From: Micrasema longulum
Taxonomy: Eukaryota > Arthropoda > Insecta > Trichoptera > Brachycentridae
NCBI GenBank assembly: GCA_022494885.1
Contig: JAGVSM010002393.1
Coordinates: forward strand, 248,001 to 312,000
DNA: 64,000 nt
Reading direction: 5' to 3'
Shown here: positions 55,769 to 64,000 of the stretch, one piece after another
How positions within the stretch are numbered: the stretch's first letter is position 1
Layout: the number at the start of each line of letters is the position of its first letter
The notes under the pieces: generated by a model
Database searches by the model: none
What the model was told of the DNA's origin: nothing
What the model saw: the letters and a program-made list of their open reading frames with translations, nothing else
Made by a program: the position numbers and the translations under genes

Positions 55769-55774
55769 AATAAA
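55769..55774 (+). terminator. Candidate polyadenylation signal AATAAA
   Basis: AATAAA within tccaataaaaataaaagttc, about 140 bp after the TGA of the possible terminal exon. In AT-rich DNA this hexamer is frequent; only its position makes it of interest. Confidence 0.2.
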
Positions 55775-55779
55775 AATAA

Positions 55780-56634
55780 AAGTTCAAATAGCAGGGGATA
55801 GGTATCGCATATTTTTCGTTAGATAATTTACATTCGATCGCGTTGTCAATTTTTTCTTTACTGTCACTTCTTCCTCCTTAAATAAATAGATACGTGTCGC
55901 ATCACTGTTACGGCTAGACGCTCGTAATAATATTTTATGTTACGATGTTCGTTTGCAAATTTAATGTTTCCCTCTTTTTCTTTAAAGTTCGAGTAATCTC
56001 TTATTTTTTCAATGATTTGATTTGTTATTAAATACCATTACGAATGTCTTACAAACTTAACACTCGTTTTTTGTCAGTCTTAAGAAAGTATTTATGACCT
56101 CTCCTTTGACCACGAATCACGTAAATAAACAGTGTTACAGTATCAACAAACTTTGTCGGGAAAATTAGAATCTCTAACGCGCGAACTTTTCAGTTCCTTG
56201 ATTTTATTTAGAACGGATTGAGCATGTAATGGGTACCTACTACATACTTAAGAATCTCTTAATGATTTTTAATTAAAAAAAAAGATTTATTTAAAAAAAA
56301 TGGTTATAAAGTCAGACATACCTACCTAGCTATTTTTATCTAATATTTTTGTTGTTAGAGCTTATTTATTTCTTAGGACTAAGGTATATAATATGAGCCC
56401 CATTGCAGGTTAATTTAACCAATTAAAATGGTCAAAATTTTCTATTCAATGTTTTACCTCTATAAGTTTTTTGTATATTTTTTTATCAAACTGTTTTCAT
56501 ATTTTTAATCAACACGGATGTTGTGTACACAAAAAAACAGTTTTTTTTATTTATATATACTGATTACAGAAATGTAACATAAGCAATGATTTTTTTTTAC
56601 GTTTTAAAATATCAGTTAGGTCACTTCACCTGCA
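55780..56634. other. AT-rich sequence
   Basis: No feature recognised. Confidence 0.4.
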
Positions 56635-56889
56635 TTGGGCTCATATACATTGAGGAGTGAAGAAATACCTCATCCCGTTGGAGGAAAATTTAGAGTGGAC
56701 TGTATTGTTGGGAAAGGGAGGTTGCGTAACTCCGCTAACCTGCTGATGATGAGGCGCTACGTGTGCTGGAATCTGGTGGAGAAGCTGGCGGTCCCGCGAC
56801 GCTGGCACAGTTTGTATGGACCTGGCGGTCTAGATGAACGCTGGCACAGCTTGCTTGTTGAATGTTGTTTGTTGGGAGCACTCGACTAG
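56635..56889 (+). other. Unidentified 84-codon ORF in a less AT-rich island
   Basis: An open frame from 56635 to 56889 contains EEIPHPVGGKFRVDCIVGKG and RYVCWNLVEKLAVPRRWHSL. RRWHSLYGPGGLDERWHSLL holds a small internal duplication (acgctggcacag occurs twice, 24 bp apart in spirit). The codon composition is richer in G and C than nearby sequence, so it may be a coding relic, perhaps of a transposon. I do not recognise any domain and no start context or splice site supports it as a host gene. Confidence 0.25.
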
Positions 56890-56930
56890 TCAGACGTTCG
56901 GTTGGTACTAAAAAAATTATGTTGTTTCCG

Positions 56931-56966
56931 GCACTTACACGTAGAATTACTGTTACGTGAAGTGCA
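56931..56966. repeat. Hairpin next to the unidentified ORF
   Basis: gcacttacacgta and tacgtgaagtgc form a stem with one bulged base around a short loop. It might be a transposon end or a transcript terminator-like structure; no partner was found. Confidence 0.5.
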
Positions 56967-57214
56967 CTAGGAAAATGGGAAGGACGGGCAGGTGTATATA
57001 GATTTGGTTGAGAGTCGGTCCGAACATCTTCCTAAAATTGTTAATTAATTTCGTGTTACATAAATGACGACGTCTCATTTAATTGAGCAAAAAACTTCCC
57101 GATAAATAATTTCTCTGGCCGCACATAATATGCTAAATATGAAGCTATAAGAAAATTGTGAGGTATCTAGTTTTACTTTAAAAATTATTTCTGACGAATG
57201 CCGTTGTTAGTAAG

Positions 57215-57345
57215 GTATATTTTTGGAGGGGGAGATTTAGCAAAATGAAAACTCTCGCCTTCCAGACAGTAGCCAGGCTCTTTATAGACCTGGGCTTGGA
57301 GGGGGAGATTTGGCAAAATTAAAAAAAAAAAACTCTCGCCTTCCA
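57215..57345 (+). repeat. Tandem duplication, two units
   Basis: tttggagggggagatttagc, aaaat then aactctcgccttccaga recurs as cttggagggggagatttggc, aaaatt then aactctcgccttccaca. Units are about 80 bp; the second is followed by aaggagggcaaaaactactc. Confidence 0.75.
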
Positions 57346-58309
57346 CACTAAGGAGGGCAAAAACTACTCACGGGGCCCCTCACAGTAGATCTTCGGGATC
57401 GTCGGGAGCTTGAATAGCACTGACCCCCACCTCTAATAAGAATAAGGTATATTTTAGCCAGACAAGGATTGTCCTCCACACAGCTATTTCGAGGCTTATA
57501 TTTACTGGCTTTGTTTTGTTCCTTCCAGCTGCTTTAACTATTGTGCGAGGATCCAGCGGGATAATCAGCTGCAGCCTATCTAGGAATTACTCGGCTTTTG
57601 CCTTTTGTAGTTTGGCGGTCAATCCTAGAAGAAAACTTTGACAAGAAGAAACCATCGACAACACAGATAGTTTGCTATTCGTCTATTCTTGCCTGTAAGA
57701 TGGTCCCGATACGGCCTATAATGTGTAATATCACATAATAATATTTATTGGCATCCGTGGTCCTCTCGTCCCAGTTCCCGAAGCTTCTGCAGCCGTGGCC
57801 GCCTACACCAACGTCGTTCTAATAATATGAACGTCAGATGGGTAAAAATAACCCAGCCTGTAAAATATATATTATAGTCGAACTTGTCACACGTGGCAAA
57901 TGGCCGTCGTCGTTGGCTGGAAGTGTTTTTTTACCATTTGGTCAACTCCAAAGCGAGAATGACATTTAAAAACCTAGCGAAAAGTCCGACACATCTCAAG
58001 ATGTCTGCCGAATCCAGTAAAAAATACAAACGCACGAATGATTAATTTTCTTACATCGGCAACTAACGTCTCGAGACGAGATTTTAAATTCAGATTATTT
58101 CTGAAAAATGTTGATTTAATTCTGGTCCATCTAAACATCCCAGTTGCTTCTAGATTGCTCAAAATATTATGAAATATTTGTCCCTCTGTAATTAATAGTT
58201 ATTGATAATTATTATTCCTGATAATAATTGGGAGTTCGTCAATTGTGCAATTTTATCATTAACACAACAATGAGGGATTATAATAATATACGTTTTAAGT
58301 CATTTAATA
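57346..58309. other. Unclassified; conspicuous non-AT-rich stretch at 57690-57850
   Basis: ggcatccgtggtcctctcgt, cccagttcccgaagcttctg, cagccgtggccgcctacacc is short, GC-richer and could be a coding or retroelement relic, but I could not assign it. Flanks are AT-rich. Confidence 0.35.
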
Positions 58310-58311
58310 AT

Positions 58312-58642
58312 CTAAATTTGTTGCAACAGAGAGGGAAAATGGAAGTATATGCATTTACAGGGCTTATGACCTGTCATAGGCTGGTTTAAGAGGCCACTTT
58401 ACACACTGTGTAACATTTACCATTCTGACTACGTTTAAACATCCACATTTCTTCAACTCTTCCACCTGTTGACTTTTTGTGAATTAAAAGAGCTAAAACC
58501 TTTATCACGTGAGTGAGATTCATCCGTCTGAACCATTTCACCTAACTGAATTTCACTAACTTGATAAAGGTTTCGGCTCTTTCACTTCACAAAAAGTCAA
58601 CAGATGGAAGGTTGAGGAAATGTGGATGTTTAAACATAGTCG
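58312..58642. mobile_element. Foldback MITE, left arm and centre, joined to a SINE
   Basis: tttgttgcaacagagaggga, atttacagggcttatgacct, ggccactttacacactgtgt and accattctgac are followed by the centre, which itself is a palindrome (ccacctgttgactttttgtg near 58469 against cacaaaaagtcaacagatgg near 58588). The right arm is absent: after tgtttaaacatag, where other copies continue gcagaatgg, the SINE at 58645 starts. Confidence 0.85.
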
Positions 58643-58644
58643 GC

Positions 58645-58905
58645 CTCGTGGTGTAATAGTCAGCGCATTTGCTTACCATGCAAGATGTCTCGGGTTCGAC
58701 TCCCGACATGGTTGATATGAAATATTATTTAAAAGGGTATTTTACACTAGAATATTTCATAGTCTCTAGACTGGTACCTGAAGCGTATAACTGATCACCT
58801 TACCTTTGTGTAACAAAAATGATCAAGATACGCTGCGATTGGTGTACCAATCCAGTGCCCTATGCACCATTAAGTGCGGAAAGGGAATGATGACGATGGT
58901 GAAAT
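58645..58905 (+). mobile_element. SINE family A, full-length reference copy
   Basis: The tRNA-derived head has gtggtgtaatagtcagcgca (A box) and tcgggttcgactcccgac (B box). Its anticodon arm, ttgcttaccatgcaa, gives a 7-nt loop with ACC, faintly glycine-like. The body includes acactagaatatttcatagt, agactggtacctgaagcgta and atgatcaagatacgctgcga; the 3' end has ttggtgtaccaatccagtgc, cctatgcaccattaagtgcg, then gatgacgatgg. No partner LINE with the same tail was found in the window. Confidence 0.92.
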
Positions 58906-59029
58906 ATGTAAATATTACATTATTGATACATATTACGAAGTCAAGTGTTTTTGTCACGTTGGAAGTGTGAAGTTAGATGGATACGATATTTAATAGTGGT
59001 TAAAAACAAAGTTGTTTTAAATTAAATTT
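58906..59029. other. Short AT-rich spacer
   Basis: agtggttaaaaacaaagttg at 58995 recalls 48905. Confidence 0.3.
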
Positions 59030-59170
59030 ATTTTATTGCAATTATCAAATTGAGCCACGGCTTTTCTTGATGAATGAGCCCGGGCGTTATCGTGATGGAA
59101 GAGGATTTTTTTGTGTTGCAAATTTACGAGGACCGACATCGGTGATTTTTGCCATCAATCGATCAATTAA
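59030..59170 (-). pseudogene. Tc1/mariner transposase fragment
   Basis: The minus strand reads NLQHKKILFHHDNARAHSSR, then KAVAQF, at about 59125-59045. HHDNAxAH holds the second catalytic aspartate of mariner transposases, with the preceding hydrophobic strand ILF. Only about 30-45 codons are recognisable; upstream frames are broken and no terminal inverted repeats were found. Dead remnant of the mariner branch. Confidence 0.8.
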
Positions 59171-59804
59171 TTCCATGATAATTGAGTTCTATTTTAAAGG
59201 GTTTTGTCCTATAACTAACCCAAACTATAAACAATAATAATGAAAATGTAAACAATATTTTTTAATGGGAAAATTTATGTAAACATGACAATATTAATAT
59301 TTTGGATGGAAATTCGTCTGGGATTTTAAAAAATCCATTATCTTCGATCACACAAACAGTCACTGGGATAATTTTGTTTTGATTTATTGTCGTTTTTGTT
59401 TATAGTTTACACGTTGCGAACTACATAAACCATCGATATCCCAAGTTTGTAAGACGTTTAAAATAAATATTTACAAAGTTTTAATCAATAAATTGACCTG
59501 TAATAATTTCCCTGGGAAAACAGGCTTATAAAGCTCAGACATAAATATATTTATAAGAAAATGATTTCGTTCCTTATTGTTGGGTGCGTAATGGTAATTC
59601 GTAGACTGCCTGATATAAGATATTTTCGAAAATGATGTAATATTCATCAAGCTCATTAGGAAACAAGTATTTGATAAATATGCTGAAAAGTTCTGAAACA
59701 TTGCTATGTGACCTATTTTAAAAAATTAAATTCATGTACAATATTTTTGTTTACATTTAGTACATTTTTAATTATATAATATGTCACTTTTTTCATGAAA
59801 ACAA
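59171..59804. other. AT-rich sequence
   Basis: No feature recognised; the minus-strand ORF at 59701-59471 has no known domain. Confidence 0.4.
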
Positions 59805-59885
59805 ATATATCCCACATAAGCATGGCCTGTGCGTGGGTATACTAAATCTAGAATACATTATGAAAGGTGTAGATGCATATACAAT
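59805..59885 (-). repeat. Dispersed repeat, inverted partner of 37591-37690
   Basis: cacataagcatggcctgtgc, gtgggtatactaaatctaga, atacattat is the reverse complement of the sequence near 37610-37680 with few differences. Confidence 0.75.
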
Positions 59886-59998
59886 TTTTTTTTTTAAAAC
59901 ATATAAAATATTATGAAAGCGGTCTGGCTGTTTTTAGCAGAACATAAAATCGACTTTACTGCACCCGATAACATCAATATCTCATTTTTCCGAAATTA

Positions 59999-60035
59999 TG
60001 GACTGGCTGCTTTCTGCATAACTACGTTCAGTTGA
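59999..60035. repeat. Solitary end of the MITE family at 9094-9543
   Basis: ggactggctgctttctgcat, aactacgttcagttga matches the right end at 9506-9542. The rest of the element is not present. Confidence 0.75.
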
Positions 60036-60354
60036 TCTAGCTTTAAAAACATCGCCAAGTTTGCGTCATTTCAAAGGGACGCGGACGCTTTAGGTTTAAA
60101 ACATTTAATCATAGATCTCAGTTAATCTTGTACGTCATACACTTAAACATTTTTTGTTACTGTGAATTTTTATCTTGCTTGGCAATAATTCAATTACATA
60201 ATATTATGTCCGTGACACATTCACAGAGACATTACTCGCAAATGAGATAATGTCCGTTGTCCGTAGAATTATTGTCGTCTGTAAATGCTCCAAATTTATT
60301 CAAATAACTTACAGTTTATATTTCGCTAACACGTGTTTCGTAAAATGTAATATG
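60036..60354. other. Unclassified sequence
   Basis: Nothing recognised between the MITE end and the hAT MITE. Confidence 0.35.
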
Positions 60355-60362
60355 ATGTATGA

Positions 60363-60610
60363 CAGTGATGGGTAACCTTTTTAGGTCAGCGTGTCAAAAT
60401 TCAGAAAAAACCTGGCTGGATTCGGGTGCCGTGTCACATCTAGGATTATAAATTATTTTCGCAGCCCCAGTAAAAGAAACGAAGTAAGTCTATTAAACGA
60501 AGAAAGAGCATCACTCGTTCTTGGGCGAAGATCGTCCGTAAACGATGCGTGTAACGCAAAATTTTGGGCGTGTCACCTCTAACACGCGAGTCCTAGGTTA
60601 CCCGTCACTG
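60363..60610. mobile_element. hAT MITE with perfect 8-bp target duplication
   Basis: The element starts cagtgatgggtaacctttt and ends aggttacccgtcactg, near-perfect inverted repeats of about 15 bp of the CAGTG hAT type. Identical atgtatga copies flank it (60355-60362 and 60611-60618). The 248-bp interior has a 63-codon ORF with no transposase similarity. Clean ends and intact duplications suggest a fairly recent insertion. Confidence 0.93.
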
Positions 60611-60618
60611 ATGTATGA

Positions 60619-62471
60619 CATCACAGGAAAATCTTGTGACTCGTCCTGAAAACGAAGTACAAAGTTTAAAGTGGGCTTAAGCTCTCGCATTTATACCAGG
60701 ATCAGGACTTACTGAACACATAAACAAATAAATTATTTTGAGTATGTCTAAATGATTTTTGTCTTACGCCCGTATTACATGGGTCAGAACAAGATCTTGT
60801 TAAATGAATATTGTGTCATGTAATACACAAATTGGGTGTATTTTCTCCCTGGATTATGGCACTTGAGCAGGGAATCGGATACAACCAGTTGCTGAAACAG
60901 TTTCACAAAAAATATTTTTTGTTTCTGTAACGAAAAACAATCCGGGATATTATTAATCTACGAATTACTTCTTCGTGAAACTGTTTAGCAAAACCGCGGC
61001 CAGATATCAGGCAGACACGGTCATAAGCAAGGGATGAACAAGAGAAATCGTTTTTCGTTACAGTAACAGTATCATAGGCATAGAATTAAGAAAAGTCCAA
61101 AAGGAGCGTAGAATCATATTCAAATACATCGGACTGTGTCGAAAATCCCCCCACTTTGCCCCACTTTCGCCGCGCGCATTCGTAAAGTCACCGCGTAATG
61201 TTGCGAAAAAATATAATGTTGAGAAAAAGAATAACCATTACACAAATGTAAGGTTAAAAAAATGCAATTTGTTAATTTCTCTAAAATTTTATTGTGCACG
61301 CGGAAACATTGATTGACACAACAGAGTAAATAAGTAAAGGGTCATTTAATAAGAGTAATTTAACCAATGAACTTTGGACTTAAAATATAAAACAAATTTT
61401 ATTTTACATAAAACTAATATTTTTATATCATGTTAAATAATATTTGATGCTTTAAAGATAATGTCGGTCAAATGTCCACCACGGCGTTGTTAAATCCGAG
61501 GTCCAATTTTCATTAGTTCTCTGATTAGATGAGCAAAGTAGGGTAAACAAATTTACTACTTTAGCAACACTAACGAAATGACCATTTCGTTTTCTTTGAT
61601 AATCTGACAGATGGAAAAAGAATTCAATTTTTAAGTAATGCATCTGCTACTTACCCATGCATTTGCTAATTACACATGAAATGTGATACCATCCCCTTTC
61701 TTTAAGATACCAGCAGTATTTCTACACTTCAAAGCGACACAACACGGCATAGTTGAAATCAGGAGTTGCGTACTGAGCGACGTCTACAAAGAAACTAATG
61801 GGTCAAAACGTAAAACTACTCTTTTAAAACTACTATTTTAAGAGTAGTTTGGTCGCCTTCTGTTTGATGCGCGGTTTCTGGACTATTCTTAATTCTATGA
61901 TCACAGGCATACTAATACTTGTTAAAAAATTAAACGTATTATAATTTTTCCGAATTTGACCACAGGCTTCAGAGGAAATGCGTCGAAATAGAAATTTGAT
62001 GAATAGGTATTTGAACATAGTTTTTTTTACCCTCTCTCGCTGATGTCTCTCTGAAAAAAAACTGCACATCGGACTGATTATACTTAAAATTGTCAAAATC
62101 GAGGCTTCGTTGTCCCGTTTTCCTCACCCAAAAACTGAACCAATTTGGTTGTTTTGTTAAAGAAAGAGTATCACAATGAATTTTTCCGTGTCGGTACTTT
62201 TTCCTTTTTCTAAAATTATTTATCACATTTGTATACCGCACGTCTGAAGACGGCAAATAAAACTGGGCGCTTTTATGAATTTTTGGATGGTCCTAGCCCC
62301 CCCATGAGAAACAATTTATCAAAAAAGCAAAATGATAGAAACACGCCAATGGTAAATATCCATTGTGCGTAAAAAACCGCTGTTTTTGTAGCTCAGCCTG
62401 TTGTAAGAAGCAAGAGCAAGAGATTTTAGTCGATAATTTATAATCATAAGCAAATTTTCTAGCCTGTTTTT
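60619..62471. other. Unclassified sequence
   Basis: ttattttgagtatgtctaaa at 60734 is a scrap of the foldback-MITE end. ttctgtaacgaaaaac at 60924 and gtttttcgttacagtaac at 61050 are inverted partners about 125 bp apart, perhaps a degraded palindromic element. Otherwise no gene or repeat. Confidence 0.4.
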
Positions 62472-62954
62472 TTGCACAGGTATGTCAGTACAAAAAACGA
62501 TTACCCGCCCCTGTTTCCGCGCGGTTACATCGCCGATCGCGCTCCCATTTTGCTTGAGAATCTTGTAGGGTCAGTCCTCTTCTCTTGGCTGGTGACGTAT
62601 GTTGTTGACGCAAATAGGCGTATGTATATGCGGGCATATGGGCTAGTGGGGGAGGGGTGGCGGTATGCCAAGCGGGGGGTCCTACCTCCTGTCAGACACC
62701 TTGTGCTACCGAAATGCGTCACGGAAAATGCAGCGATTCAAACGTTAGCCCGCCCTTTTGTGCATCATCATATTATTTTCGTAATTTTAAAAAAGAATAG
62801 ACAGCGGTGGGCGAAACGGAGGGAAAAAATAGATTGTCTGCCTTATTGGATATTAAGAGGGAATGGGGTGATAATTTTATTTCCAAGATTTTCCGATGCC
62901 TTTTTTTGTATGAAGTATAGGTACTCGTACATTCATTCTGCTTTACAAAAATAA
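62472..62954 (+). other. Long unidentified ORF (160 codons)
   Basis: One of the longest open frames in the window, over a stretch (62500-62760) that is richer in G and C than its flanks. The N-terminal part contains LENLVGSVLFSWLVTYVVDA, a hydrophobic segment, then arginine-rich VGEGWRYAKRGVLPPVRHL. The C-terminal third is A/T-driven and looks non-coding. An antisense ORF overlaps (62722-62525). No domain, homologue or splice context is recognised, so I do not call it a gene. Confidence 0.2.
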
Positions 62955-63124
62955 TATATTTGGAAAAAACTGGTTTACTGTAGAAATCAGTCATTAAAAA
63001 AAAATACGAGGTATATATATTTTTTTGAATTAGAACAATAATCATAGATTTCTCAGTTATGTTTATGATGGATTTAAAATATAAAAAAAAAAATCAGAAA
63101 AAAAAAACTGCAATATTTTGTGGT
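62955..63124. other. AT-rich spacer
   Basis: Nothing recognised. Confidence 0.3.
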
Positions 63125-63215
63125 TCCTGTACTGGGACCTGAAGTGTAGGACTAATAACCTTATCACGTTCATGTAATAGATTATTGAAATACGCTGGAT
63201 TTGGTTTACAATTTC
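63125..63215 (+). mobile_element. SINE family A, diverged body fragment
   Basis: ctgtactgggacctgaagtg, taggactaataaccttatca, tcatgtaatagattattgaa and atacgctggatttggtt align with the SINE body at 58765-58845. The head and tail are missing. Confidence 0.65.
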
Positions 63216-64000
63216 ATAAGAATAGAAGATCATATTTTTTTTTTAAATCATTATTTTTAAAATACAACTTCCATACACAGCAAGTAAAATCAATACAAAA
63301 TCACATATTTCTACAGGTTTTTAAAAAATAGCCAGGAATACATTCAGAATTTTTTAAAGAATTAAGTTTTATCAAACTAGATTATTAATAAACTTAAGTT
63401 GCATATTTACAAAAAAAATATGTATAATTTTTTTTTTCACGCTTAATATTTCTGTTCAAATACAACACCAAAAATGTCTGATATAAAACAAATGTTATGT
63501 AAATACAATAATTAATATTTTGACAATGTTTTGATAATTGGAGATTGAAGCTTCTGCAATCGGAGAATAATATTATTTTAATTTTGAATAAAAATATTTA
63601 TATCTTAATAATACAACAGGATTAATTATACCTAAATACATTTCAACACTGGGGCCCTTTGAAGAACTTCAATAAAGGTATGAATTAAATAGAATTTGCA
63701 TTGTTTTGTAAGAGTGAATAAGTTAAAAATTTATTTCACAGGAGTATATAAAATCAAAAATTTCTTTAAGTAAAAATAAAACTGCTTATTAATTACAAAA
63801 ACCCATCTTACAAAACACTGGCAATATATAGAAATCCAAAAATAGTCAGTAGAATGCTTTCAATTTAGAAATCTTGTTTTCAACATCATGCAATAAGCAC
63901 ATAAAAAAAACACGCTTCTTCAAATTGAATCATTTGTTTTTGTCCATAATGTTTTTCACCTGTCTCGATATTTATAATTTTATAAGCAAGATAATATGTA
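63216..64000. other. AT-rich right end of window
   Basis: Very AT-rich with long A and T runs; no ORF, repeat match or signal supported. Confidence 0.5.

Noticed and set aside
60391..60582. 63-codon ORF as a gene
   Set aside because: It lies wholly inside a hAT MITE with intact target duplications.

Overview
This window looks like gene-poor, AT-rich nuclear DNA from an arthropod, most likely an insect. The sequence is dominated by degraded eukaryotic transposable elements, has spliceosomal GT/AG signals and a CpG-rich TATA-less promoter with TCAGT initiator-like motifs, and has no bacterial operons, ribosome binding sites or long intact ORFs. The species cannot be named from sequence alone. 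Nearly all of the longer ORFs are chance ORFs or pieces of mobile elements.

Host gene content: the best host-gene signal is on the + strand. A GC-rich island at about 25.44-26.12 kb contains a leader ending in ATG GGT GAC AAG followed by a strong donor (first coding exon, MGDK, phase 0). A phase-compatible 81-bp internal exon candidate lies at 53900-53980 (27 codons), about 28 kb downstream, and a weaker possible terminal exon with a poly(A) signal lies at 55540-55629. If this is right, 26-54 kb is one large first intron filled with transposons. I could not identify the protein.

Transposon layer, left to right: foldback-MITE copies (1-207, 1.6-2.0 kb); a Ty3/gypsy integrase relic (2.27-2.71 kb) next to a 2.4-kb inverted-repeat structure (2.79-5.19 kb); a non-LTR reverse transcriptase relic (5.65-6.29 kb); a P-element/THAP9-like transposase relic (6.83-7.48 kb); a TIR MITE (9.09-9.54 kb); a LINE tail and nested tRNA-derived SINEs (11.87-12.78 kb); a Helitron 3' end (14.65-14.72 kb); LINE and foldback fragments (14.8-16.8 kb); a non-autonomous hAT with 8-bp TSD (19.39-19.95 kb); MITEs and SINEs (20.9-24.7 kb); two L2-like LINE 3' ends, the second split by a hAT MITE (28.6-30.6 kb); a pogo-like and a 38-bp-TIR MITE (30.7-31.9 kb); a cluster of four antisense SINEs (32.5-34.3 kb); a Penelope GIY-YIG fragment between inverted termini carrying hammerhead-like motifs (36.24-36.86 kb); LINE, SINE and foldback pieces (40.4-49.5 kb); and, at the right end, a foldback/SINE junction (58.3-58.9 kb), a mariner transposase scrap (59.0-59.2 kb) and another hAT MITE with TSD (60.36-60.61 kb).

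Most of the window is therefore a record of nested insertions. Three repeat families recur throughout: a foldback MITE (at least nine loci), a tRNA-derived SINE (at least twelve loci, eight of them antisense to the putative host gene), and non-LTR LINE 3' ends of several lineages. No CRISPR array, rRNA gene, bona fide tRNA gene or bacterial insertion was seen.
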